Assembly: GCF_037622515.1 (NCBI RefSeq)
Contig: NZ_JBBJCN010000001.1
Span: 806,001-870,000, forward strand
Length of the DNA stretch: 64,000 nt
Direction: 5' to 3'
Source: Paradesertivirga superstes
GTDB taxonomy: Bacteria > Bacteroidota > Bacteroidia > Sphingobacteriales > Sphingobacteriaceae
In this document: piece by piece, positions 1-8,266 of the stretch
Layout of the letters: each line of letters opens with the position of its first letter
Position numbering within the stretch: position 1 is the first letter of the stretch
Made by a program: the position numbers and the translations under genes
The notes under the pieces: model-generated
The model's input: the letters and a program-made list of their open reading frames with translations, nothing else
Database searches by the model: none
Told to the model about the DNA's origin: nothing

Positions 1-2197
1 ATCCGAGGGTAAAATTTTGTTTATAATCGAGATTAATTTCCTTCGCGATTGAAATATGTTCTTCAAGAGGTGAGTGTTCTGCCGGAACGACCGTGTTATT
101 ATCAACTTTCAATTCCCTGATCAGAACATTCGGAATATCTGTATTGATCCTGATATCGTGGGGATAGAAATAGTTGAAGCCATCCAGTCCTCCAAAATAC
201 ATTTCTCCGCCGGATAACCTTAGGCCAGCTCCCTGATTAAAATTACTATTTTGAACACCATTATACCTGTTATAGTTCCTGAACTTCCTGGTTTTCGGAT
301 CGAAGCTGCTGATCCCGGAATTTGTACTCAGCCATAACAGCCCGCTCTTGTCCTCCAGGATTTTATAAACGACCCCATTGGCCAGGCCATCCCGTTCTGA
401 AAAAGAGATAAACTCTTCTTTTTTCCGGTCTAAGAAACTTAGGCCGCCGCCGAGTGTGCCCACCCAAATATTCTGACGACTATCGGCGAATATAGACAGG
501 ACTACATTGCTCGGCAACTTGCTGGTGTTCTGGTCATAGAGCTTTGCGGACTTTGTCTCGGGGTTAAAAACGGTCATTCCCGAACCGTGAGTACCTATCC
601 AGATATTACCCGCACTATCCTCTTCAATCGTTCGTATATAGGCGTTTACAGGCAAATTCCCTGGCTTTGCAAGTGGCGATTCCCGGTGATAATTACTGAA
701 AGTTTGCGACTCCGGGTGATACACATTCACTCCTCCTCCGTTTGTTCCTATCCATATATTCCCTTTAGAGTCTTCCTTCAGGCAAAATACATTATTATTC
801 GTGATTGAAGCCGAGGAGCTCCCCTGAAGAAATTGCCGGTATTTCCCGGTTTGGGGATCAAATTCGAAAAGTCCATTCGAATATGTACCAATCCATAAAC
901 GATTATTTCTGGCCATTTCGAGTGCCAGGATACTTAAATCCCCCGATTGAGCTCCTGTTCCTTTCGGATGCAGACCATAGTGAGTAAAGAGTTCTGTCTT
1001 CCGGTGAAACAGATTAAGTCCACCTCCGTCTGTTCCAACGAAAACATCACCGTTTGCAGCTTCGGCAAAGGCCATCACATTTGAACCATTCAGGCCCCTG
1101 GTATCAAAGGGGTTGCTTTGTTTCAGGTTAAAAAGGCTTAGATTCTTATCATATTTGTTAATACCGCCTTTAAAGGTTCCTGCCCAATAGATGCCCTGCC
1201 TGTCGATATAGATATGACGAATAGACTTGGCGGTCAGGCTATGAATGTCCCGGCTGTCCGGCTTATAGGTTTCGATCCTGAACGATCTGATATCAAGAAT
1301 ATTTAAACCCTCTTCGGTGCCCAGCCACAGCTTGCCTCCGGGATCAGCGGCAATGGAATATACATCGTTACTTGCTAAAGTAGTGTTATCGCCCGCCCGA
1401 TGCAGGAAGTTTCTGAAACTCCTACCGTCAGGCATCAGCATACTCAGGCCCTGTTCCGTGCCGATCCAGATATTACCGGCAGCATCCTCTGCAATACATC
1501 TTATCGAATTACTTACAAGACTTGAAGCCGATGCGGGAGAGTGCCCGAAATGCGAAAAAGAATTTTCTTTCCTGTTATACAAGAATACGCCCTTATCGGT
1601 TCCTACCCAAAGCCGGCGCCTGCTATCCTCAAAAAGAGCAATCACGTTGCTAGTCGACAAGCTGCCAGCGCGTAAAGGGTTAACGGTAAACTGCGATACT
1701 TTTTTTGTTTTGGGATCAATCACGCTCAGTCCTGAAAAACTCGACACCCAAACCTTTCCCAGGTAATCGCTGCAGACAGCCCGAATAACACTGCTTTGTG
1801 CATCGAAACCGGAAAATGAAGTTAATCGTTTGAACGAATCCCTTTTTCTGTCGTAAATAACTAATGACCCTCCGTTGGTCCCAATCCAGAGGTTTCCTGA
1901 GCGGTCTTCGTGAAGCGACACGACGTAGTTCGTCGGCAGGCTGCCGGGATCCAGGTCGCTGTGGCGATAAACGGTAAAGCTCGTACCGTCGTACTTATTA
2001 AGTCCGTCTTCGGTGGCGAACCACATCAAACCCTCACGATCTTTTAAAATCGACGTGACGGTGTTCGACGACAAGCCGTCTTTCGTGGTAAGGGACGTGA
2101 AATTTATCCTTTGCGGTCGCGCATATGAAACCTGTATTATCCATACAGAAATTAAGCAAAAGCAGAAAAATTGTTTCAATATCAAGCTGTTTAGCAT
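1..2197 (-). CDS. Hybrid two-component system (HTCS) sensor/regulator, N-terminal part
   Basis: The protein begins at the ATG at 2197 (MLNSLILKQFFCFCLIS...) with a signal peptide and stays open to the window edge, so about 732 residues are visible. They consist of repeated propeller blades of the two-component regulator type: segments such as GNLWIGT, KVWVSS, RLWVGT, NIWIGTEQG and LLWLSTN recur about every 45-50 residues. Near the edge the sequence (IRELKVDNNTVV, LDYKQNF) looks like the start of the Y_Y_Y domain. In known HTCS proteins this is followed by a membrane helix, histidine kinase, receiver and AraC-type DNA-binding domains, which lie outside the window. HTCS proteins bind oligosaccharides in the periplasm and activate neighbouring polysaccharide genes; adjacent xylanolytic genes on the same strand suggest a xylan-derived ligand (inference). 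Confidence 0.93.
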   Translation of the reverse strand, partial: MLNSLILKQFFCFCLISVWIIQVSYARPQRINFTSLTTKDGLSSNTVTSILKDREGLMWFATEDGLNKYDGTSFTVYRHSDLDPGSLPTNYVVSLHEDRSGNLWIGTNGGSLVIYDRKRDSFKRLTSFSGFDAQSSVIRAVCSDYLGKVWVSSFSGLSVIDPKTKKVSQFTVNPLRAGSLSTSNVIALFEDSRRRLWVGTDKGVFLYNRKENSFSHFGHSPASASSLVSNSIRCIAEDAAGNIWIGTEQGLSMLMPDGRSFRNFLHRAGDNTTLASNDVYSIAADPGGKLWLGTEEGLNILDIRSFRIETYKPDSRDIHSLTAKSIRHIYIDRQGIYWAGTFKGGINKYDKNLSLFNLKQSNPFDTRGLNGSNVMAFAEAANGDVFVGTDGGGLNLFHRKTELFTHYGLHPKGTGAQSGDLSILALEMARNNRLWIGTYSNGLFEFDPQTGKYRQFLQGSSSASITNNNVFCLKEDSKGNIWIGTNGGGVNVYHPESQTFSNYHRESPLAKPGNLPVNAYIRTIEEDSAGNIWIGTHGSGMTVFNPETKSAKLYDQNTSKLPSNVVLSIFADSRQNIWVGTLGGGLSFLDRKKEEFISFSERDGLANGVVYKILEDKSGLLWLSTNSGISSFDPKTRKFRNYNRYNGVQNSNFNQGAGLRLSGGEMYFGGLDGFNYFYPHDIRINTDIPNVLIRELKVDNNTVVPAEHSPLEEHISIAKEINLDYKQNFTLG

Positions 2198-2465
2198 AAT
2201 TTTGGCCAGTTCATTAATTGTGTTATCCCGGAAAACTGAATCGGAAAACTCACATCATCCATCAAAATCACATCCCCTTCTTGTATAGAAATTCCAGGTT
2301 TAAGTCAGGGCAAAGAATGATTTGAAATTGGTTATGAAGACGAAATTACACATAAAAGCCATTGGCAAGAGAAACAAATGTTAATTTAATGCTACCTAAG
2401 TTAAAAAAGCTTTACTATAAGAGGTTGGGGGCGGATTTCGGAATTTTATTTTTAATTATTAAGAG

Positions 2466-3581
2466 TTAATTAAACAATAATGGTGCAAGTTCCCGCAGGC
2501 TTCGCCGCCATGTTAAAAATTCATGGGCCGTATTCTCCGAAACATAAGAAACTGCATTATAGCCTGCTTCTGTTAAGGCCGCAACAGCATTTTTCACCCC
2601 TTCCGGACGCTCTTTACTTCCACAACTGATGAATATTAATCCGGGTTTGGCTTTATCTTTAAGTTCCCCGGGATTATATGTTCCTCCACTTAAGAGAGCA
2701 TAATAACCGAATAGATCAGGCTTATTAAGTGTTATGGTATGCGTTTCCATGCCGCCCATTGATAAACCAGCCATAGCCCGGTTTTTTCTGTTCGCAATAG
2801 TTTGAAAATTAGCATCCACATACGGAATCAGTTCCTCCGTTAACACTGTTTGGAACCCCTCTATTTTAAAATCTCTCATGCGGCCCCACTTAGTTTCATT
2901 CGTCATGCCATATGTCATAACAATAATGAAGGGCTTGACTTTACTCTCAGCTATAAGGTTGTCCAAAATCAGATTCGCGCGGCCCTGGTTGCTCCATGCA
3001 GTCTCGTCCTCGCCCCAGCCATGTTGCAGATATAAGACAGGATACCGGCTGCCTTTCTTTCCATAACCTGGAGGTGTGTACACGTACGCTCGCCTTGAGG
3101 TTCCGGTACTTTTTGAGGGGAATAAGATTTGCTGTACATTCCCATGAGGAACGTCTTTAAGGGCATAGAAATCCTGATCTTTTGCCGGGATCTCAATTCC
3201 GCTTTCCCAACGGGTTGAACCGTAAAAGTTCAAAGCTCCCGGATCGTTAAAAACACCGCCATCAATTGTTAGATGATAATAATGGAAACCTTCATCCATT
3301 GGACCTGAAGTGGTTCCTGTAAAGAATCCATCAGGGTCTTTACTGAGCCGGGTGCCTCCCTGACCGCCAAGACCGAGACTAACTCTGATACTGTCAGCCT
3401 GGGGCGCTTTTACTTTAAAACGGGCATAGCCTTGTGAATTTACCTGGGGATACTCTTGTCCGGGTTGGTTCAGCGCGGAAGGTTTAAAATCTTCTTTAAC
3501 GCCCTCAGTGCCGGTTTGGGCATAAGTAAATCCGCATATTAGTGTGATTGTAAGAGCAATGATGAGGCGTTTAACGTTCAT
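2466..3581 (-). CDS. Secreted CE1-type esterase (feruloyl/acetyl esterase) with N-terminal E-set domain
   Basis: A 371-residue protein with an N-terminal signal peptide ending near TYAQ. Residues about 35-140 resemble the immunoglobulin-like early-set (CBM48-like) domain found in front of bacterial feruloyl esterases. The rest is an alpha/beta hydrolase: LYLQHGWGEDETAW forms the oxyanion region, GLSMGG carries the nucleophilic serine, and AHEFLTWRRSL near the C-terminus carries the likely catalytic histidine. Such enzymes remove feruloyl or acetyl groups from arabinoxylan. It lies 54 bp downstream of a GH43 gene on the same strand and fits a xylan-degrading operon. The exact ester cleaved cannot be read from sequence. 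Confidence 0.9.
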   Translation of the reverse strand: MNVKRLIIALTITLICGFTYAQTGTEGVKEDFKPSALNQPGQEYPQVNSQGYARFKVKAPQADSIRVSLGLGGQGGTRLSKDPDGFFTGTTSGPMDEGFHYYHLTIDGGVFNDPGALNFYGSTRWESGIEIPAKDQDFYALKDVPHGNVQQILFPSKSTGTSRRAYVYTPPGYGKKGSRYPVLYLQHGWGEDETAWSNQGRANLILDNLIAESKVKPFIIVMTYGMTNETKWGRMRDFKIEGFQTVLTEELIPYVDANFQTIANRKNRAMAGLSMGGMETHTITLNKPDLFGYYALLSGGTYNPGELKDKAKPGLIFISCGSKERPEGVKNAVAALTEAGYNAVSYVSENTAHEFLTWRRSLRELAPLLFN

Positions 3582-3635
3582 ATTTTATTTGGTTAGGTTT
3601 TCTCGTTGAATTAGCCAGTTAAGCCTACTTCTCTT

Positions 3636-5774
3636 TCATTTTAATTCCGCATTTTTAATAATTTTATCACTCGGAAGCAAAAATAAATTATACGTCTTTA
3701 CCACGCCTTTATAATCAAACCTAACTATCGCAGTAGCAGATGCTGATGTTGCCTGAGTTACCGCCACTTTAACAGCAGGATTACTTGCTGAAGCCGATAC
3801 AACAGGCATTCCGGTCGTGCCCGAAGGAATGGTATAAGTTGTCTCATAAATGTCGTAGCCCACTATTCCGTTTGCATCCGTAGATCTAACAGGCGTTTCC
3901 GGCATATTTATTGACTTTCCGTTAACTTGAATGTTTACAGTCGGCACAACCGGAGCAACGAGTTCCTGATTCTTAGAACTAAATCCAAGGCCCATTAAAT
4001 CGAAAAGTGCTTCCGATTCTCCTCCTTCGGCCACTAAATAAATGGCGTGCTTCTTATCGAGATGATCCACAAATTTGGCTACATCCACTGTGAACTTAGT
4101 AGCTTCCTGCTTAGCACCGGCCGGAACGATAATTTCGCCAATTTTTTTCCCGTTCCATGTTTTATTATCCCAGGGTCCGTCTAACCAAACATTAACTTTA
4201 AATGAATTTTTAGTCTTTGGAGTAAGGAAGAGATTAAATGCTGTCTTGTTCTTTTTCCCGGTTCCTTCGAAGGCATTTAAACCATTTTTATCGCGCTTAA
4301 GGCCTCCGAAACCAAAATACTTATAGCCTATGATGTGGCCGCTTTTCACTTTAGTAATGGGCATGTGGTTGTCCCATATATCCCATGAATCCTGCTGGAT
4401 ACTATTGTCCGAAAGATAAGAAGCATAACCAGCAGAATAATATTGGTATGGATCAAGTCCGTACATATGGAAACCTTCCGAGGTCACTTCGGCTCCTTTA
4501 TATTCTTTTCCCTGGCTGTCATTTGCCGTCCATATTTTATTCTCCGAATACGGGTCGTAAGCTCTGATATAAACCATTCCCCCTTCTGATACTGATTTTT
4601 CATCCCAGGCAACACTAATGGGCGCTACCACTGCCTGGCGTGCGAAACCGAACCCTCTTGGAGGTCTGTGATAAAACACATACCATTGGCCATTAATCTG
4701 CTGTATACTACCATGAGTATTGTGCCCCGCATTGCTTGTTTGTATTGCGGATCCGTCCTTGTTTAGTACTGGGGCACGCGAGTCGACCAAAACGCCCCCA
4801 CTTTTCCAGGGTCCTAATGGTGAATCGCCAACAACATAACGCAGGGTAGAGTTAGAGCTGCTTACGCCATACTCAGGCCCGGAATAACCACTGTAAATTG
4901 ATACATATTTGTTTCCGACCTTTCGAATAGAGGATGCCTCAAAAAAATTAAATGTTCCCAAATCTTCACCTGGATAAATTTGCGGAAATTCAGTCCCTTT
5001 CGGATCGCGGATTACTCCGTACCTCGAACTGGCGGGTAAAAAGCGTTCAATGATTTTGGTTCCGGGTCTGATTGAGTACATGGTGTTCTGATCCAGCTGT
5101 GCCGCTGTCGATCTTTGAAATCCCCAATATCCATATGCCCTGAAGCCAATCTCATAGTCGGGATCTTTAGGATCGGTAATGTTTTCAATATAAACAGCCG
5201 GGTCAAATCCCAACACACTTCCAGGAACTGTACGTTTTCCGTCCTCGGAAAGGTTTACCGGGGTAAAAGGACCATCCGGCCGGCTTCCTTTAACCACCAT
5301 CGCTTCTCTGTTCGGACCGCGACTGTGCGGGTATAGATAGTATTCTTTTTTTCCGTTTCTTCTTTTCACCTCAACAAGATCGGGTGCATACATTACGTCC
5401 CATTTCCCATCTACCGCGTACGTAAAAATAGCACCTTCATCACGCCAGCTGGCAAGGTCTTCTACAGGAGCCGACCACATCCGGATATCCGGACCGCAAT
5501 AGCTTGTGAGCCTCAAATCATGCGACCCGATGATATAGGCACGAAATTTCCCAGGTTTATCGGGATCTTCAAATACACGTGGTTCTCCATCAGGTAAATG
5601 CTCCCACAGTGGAAGATAAGGATTTCCTATGGAGCGATGGACAAAGCGATTCCCCGATTTCTTGCCTGGACCTGCATTATTTTGTCCATTTGCCGCTGTT
5701 ACAGAAAACAGGAACGTAGCTATACATAATAAAACTAGGTTTTGACTTCTTATGGCAAATTTTGATATTCTCAT
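3636..5774 (-). CDS. Secreted GH43-like glycoside hydrolase, 712 aa
   Basis: A signal peptide (ends near AANGQ) precedes a five-bladed propeller-type catalytic region over about residues 45-420. Visible family features are the early acidic segment PRVFEDPDKPGKFRAYIIGSHD, the aspartate in LGFDPAVYIEN, and the glutamate in FNFFEASSIRKVGNKYVSIYSG, a plausible general acid. The histidine-rich segment GHNTHGSIQQINGQWYVFYH follows. The C-terminal third (about residues 440-712) contains a beta-rich, CBM6-like segment and a terminal Ig-like segment, so the protein is longer than a minimal GH43. GH43 enzymes remove arabinofuranosyl or xylosyl units. It is the second gene after the other GH43 (gap about 160 bp) and is probably co-transcribed with the esterase downstream. 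Specificity is unknown. Confidence 0.85.
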   Translation of the reverse strand: MRISKFAIRSQNLVLLCIATFLFSVTAANGQNNAGPGKKSGNRFVHRSIGNPYLPLWEHLPDGEPRVFEDPDKPGKFRAYIIGSHDLRLTSYCGPDIRMWSAPVEDLASWRDEGAIFTYAVDGKWDVMYAPDLVEVKRRNGKKEYYLYPHSRGPNREAMVVKGSRPDGPFTPVNLSEDGKRTVPGSVLGFDPAVYIENITDPKDPDYEIGFRAYGYWGFQRSTAAQLDQNTMYSIRPGTKIIERFLPASSRYGVIRDPKGTEFPQIYPGEDLGTFNFFEASSIRKVGNKYVSIYSGYSGPEYGVSSSNSTLRYVVGDSPLGPWKSGGVLVDSRAPVLNKDGSAIQTSNAGHNTHGSIQQINGQWYVFYHRPPRGFGFARQAVVAPISVAWDEKSVSEGGMVYIRAYDPYSENKIWTANDSQGKEYKGAEVTSEGFHMYGLDPYQYYSAGYASYLSDNSIQQDSWDIWDNHMPITKVKSGHIIGYKYFGFGGLKRDKNGLNAFEGTGKKNKTAFNLFLTPKTKNSFKVNVWLDGPWDNKTWNGKKIGEIIVPAGAKQEATKFTVDVAKFVDHLDKKHAIYLVAEGGESEALFDLMGLGFSSKNQELVAPVVPTVNIQVNGKSINMPETPVRSTDANGIVGYDIYETTYTIPSGTTGMPVVSASASNPAVKVAVTQATSASATAIVRFDYKGVVKTYNLFLLPSDKIIKNAELK

Positions 5775-5933
5775 ATACTTTATATTTTCTTTCTTACTGA
5801 TTACTCATTCAGCCCGGCTTTCCAGCTTTGGATACCGGCTCATAATTGATCTCATAGAGGGAACAACCTACCATCCTTTCATAAAGCGTATTTGTTCTCC
5901 CAACTAAATTTTCCCGTTTTTAACTGGTTTTTC

Positions 5934-7670
5934 CTAAAGTTGTATGTCATTTGCGGAAGTTGCATACAGGCCTATCAAACTCCCTGTAAAGCCGCCTGCT
6001 ACGTTAGTCGAAAGAATATCTCCCGATACCGTACCCCCAACATTTTTAAAATTCTGTTTATCTACCGAATAATTGAACCTGTAATCATCCCCATCTGCTT
6101 CCACTTGTAATTGAACAGGTTTGCTGACGTCTATTTTCTCACTGGCTACGTTAGTGGTATTACCCTTTTCTGTTCTAGCCAAAACTATGTAATGATCATT
6201 TCCCTTTTTTGTTAGCCCGAAAACATAGTTAAACTTCTCGCTCTGATAGCAAACTATACCCGCGAGGTCCTTCTCAGATTGTGGAGTGTACTTTAAAGTC
6301 GCTCCTGCATTGAAGGTATTATGTTGCTGCCTGTGAAAAAGCGTAGATGTGGGCACGCCAGCCTTAATGTTCTGGTTAAAAGGCGTTATTGTCAGGCCGT
6401 TCTTTGTAACCGTCACAAATTCTTCGCGCGGCCCTCTCACCCCAATCCACCTGTGATCAAGGGTTTTGGCCTTGAAGTTATCTGTAAAGGTGAAATTACC
6501 ATTCGGAAAGAATCCGTTCTGGCCGTTTTGGTTTTTCACGCCTCCGGGAGTTTTCAATTTAGGTTTTAATGGAACAAGTCCACTTTCAAAAACCGGAAAC
6601 TTTCCGCTCCAGTCTACCGGCAGAATGAAGGTTTCTCGTCCGGTATTCACCCGACCTTTCAGGTTCGGACGCACAGCCAGAAATACCCCGTAATATTTGC
6701 CATCAGCGGCTTCTACCAAATCTGCATGTCCGGCCCAATCTACTTTATCAGCTCTGTTTGCCGGGAAATATCGCTGCGTAAGTATAGGATTGCTATTTGC
6801 AGGAATAAAGGGTCCTTTAGGATTATCGCTCACAAAAATAACTTCGCTATGCCAGTCGCCGGTACCCCCTTCGGCGCACATTAAATAATAAAGACCATTC
6901 TTTTTGTAAAGATGCGGAGCCTCAATCCAAATCGGCTTTTGACTTATATCGGTTCCGCCGTTTACCACAATTTTGTCTGTGCCGGGAATTATCTTATCGT
7001 TTTGAATATCATATTCCCAAACTTTTATAACCCGATGGCCATTGTATAGCTCCTTTCCCTTTGGCGGAGCATCGTTATGGAACACATATGACTTTCCATC
7101 ATCGTCGAAGAAAAGCGATGGATCAATGCCGTCAAACGCAAGTTTGATAGCATCGCCCCAGCCCTTTGCCGGATCCTTTGTTTTTACCACCATATTACCC
7201 ATTCCTCCTGCAATTTGTGTAGTTATCATATAGAAGGTGTCGTTGTTCTTATTATACTTGATATCCGGTGCATATATCCCGGCAGAAATCCCTGAGTTCT
7301 GTACTTTCAGTTGCGAAGGCCTTTCGAGTACGTGCCCCAATTGTTTCCAGTTTACCAGATCATTAGAATGAAAAATAGGCACTCCCGGGAACATCGCAAA
7401 TGAGGAGCTTACCAGATAATAATCATTCCCTTTACGGGTAATACTTGGGTCAGGATAACATCCCTGTAATACGGGTGTGAAGAATTCATCGGGCTGCAGC
7501 GGATTTTCCTTGTATATACGATCATCTCCCCGGTATGAAAACTGAGTGAACAAAGGTGCATTCATAGAAGCCTTACTACGTTCCTGTGAAGATACTTCTG
7601 AAAAAAACAAGATGGAGAGCAATGGAATTATGATCCGCGGTGATGAAGAGAATAGTTTAGTTTTGTTCAT
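5934..7670 (-). CDS. GH43 beta-xylosidase/arabinofuranosidase with C-terminal beta-sandwich
   Basis: This 578-residue secreted enzyme has a signal peptide followed by the classic GH43 start CYPDPSITRKGNDYYLVSSSF (the aspartate near residue 74 is the expected catalytic base). Further propeller motifs are SAGIYAPDIKYN, GIDPSLFFDDDGKSY (second aspartate) and KPIWIEAPHLYKKNGLYYLMCAEGGT (likely general acid glutamate). Residues after about 390 match the beta-sandwich domain typical of subfamily-12-type xylosidases (FTFTDNFKAK, DHRWIGVRGPREEF). It probably releases xylose from xylo-oligosaccharides or arabinose side chains. The ~600-bp upstream gap with a duplicated motif suggests it heads its own transcript. 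Confidence 0.92.
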   Translation of the reverse strand: MNKTKLFSSSPRIIIPLLSILFFSEVSSQERSKASMNAPLFTQFSYRGDDRIYKENPLQPDEFFTPVLQGCYPDPSITRKGNDYYLVSSSFAMFPGVPIFHSNDLVNWKQLGHVLERPSQLKVQNSGISAGIYAPDIKYNKNNDTFYMITTQIAGGMGNMVVKTKDPAKGWGDAIKLAFDGIDPSLFFDDDGKSYVFHNDAPPKGKELYNGHRVIKVWEYDIQNDKIIPGTDKIVVNGGTDISQKPIWIEAPHLYKKNGLYYLMCAEGGTGDWHSEVIFVSDNPKGPFIPANSNPILTQRYFPANRADKVDWAGHADLVEAADGKYYGVFLAVRPNLKGRVNTGRETFILPVDWSGKFPVFESGLVPLKPKLKTPGGVKNQNGQNGFFPNGNFTFTDNFKAKTLDHRWIGVRGPREEFVTVTKNGLTITPFNQNIKAGVPTSTLFHRQQHNTFNAGATLKYTPQSEKDLAGIVCYQSEKFNYVFGLTKKGNDHYIVLARTEKGNTTNVASEKIDVSKPVQLQVEADGDDYRFNYSVDKQNFKNVGGTVSGDILSTNVAGGFTGSLIGLYATSANDIQL

Positions 7671-8266
7671 TATATTGTTTATGATATATAAAGTTGTTCC
7701 TTAATACAGCATCCGCTTTGGTTAAATACATGTCAAAATAAATTATTAAGGGTTATCTATGGCTTAATAGGTTATCCGGTTGCATCAGAAACATTGTAAA
7801 GATAAAGAGGAGGCTGAGGAGCGAGATGCTTCGAATGTTTAAACTGACTGCACGAATGTTCAGAAAATCGTGATAGTATCGTTTTAACGAACGACTGGTG
7901 CAGTTAGGAAACAAAATTCAAACTTTATTCTCAGAGTTTCTCTCCCGTCTCAAGGAAAACATCTTAATTATACCGGAATAAAACAGCTGCGTACCGGCTG
8001 CGACGAGTTGCTTCCCGCCTGGCAAAAGGGAGAATCCTGTTTAAAGAATTTACTAAAAATATAAGGAACTCCAGTTTGTTTGGATAAAGACCAACGTTTA
8101 CCAAAGTCTTCTACCCTCTCTGCCCAGACTTCTCTCCGAAACGCCGAGAAAGGCTGCTGCCCCGACCAGGACAACGTCTTCTTAATAGCATTGGTTGAGA
8201 CACCAGCCCCTTTCAGATCCTTAACTTAATTCCATTTGTTTCTGTCCTGGAGAGTATCGCTTTAAC
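7671..8266. other. 596-bp non-coding gap in the xylan cluster
   Basis: No gene is recognised here. The minus strand has one open stretch of roughly 70-80 codons (stop near 7968) without a recognisable family, signal peptide or convincing start. The part nearest the GH43 gene is AT-rich and carries a repeated CGAATGTTyA motif (separate entry), so the gap probably includes the regulatory region of the downstream GH43-GH43-esterase transcript. A decayed gene in the 7950-8230 part cannot be excluded. Confidence 0.5.
7832..7862 (-). promoter_or_regulatory. Candidate activator site: CGAATGTTyA direct repeat, 21-bp spacing
   Basis: On the plus strand CGAATGTTTA (7832-7841) and CGAATGTTCA (7853-7862) are repeated exactly 21 bp apart, about 165-190 bp upstream of the GH43 start at 7670. 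The second copy is embedded in ACTGACTGCACGAATGTTCA, which matches 17 of 20 bases of a segment upstream of the CE15 gene at 18255-18274. Two half-sites two helical turns apart suit an AraC-type binding domain such as that of an HTCS. Binding is an inference. Confidence 0.4.

Noticed and set aside
587..2288. Several plus-strand open frames over the left end
   Set aside because: They are antisense to the HTCS gene, whose propeller repeats are clear on the minus strand; none resembles a protein family.
7968..8174. 68-codon minus-strand open frame in the GH43-GH3 gap
   Set aside because: No family, no signal, no convincing start; kept only as a remark in the gap entry.
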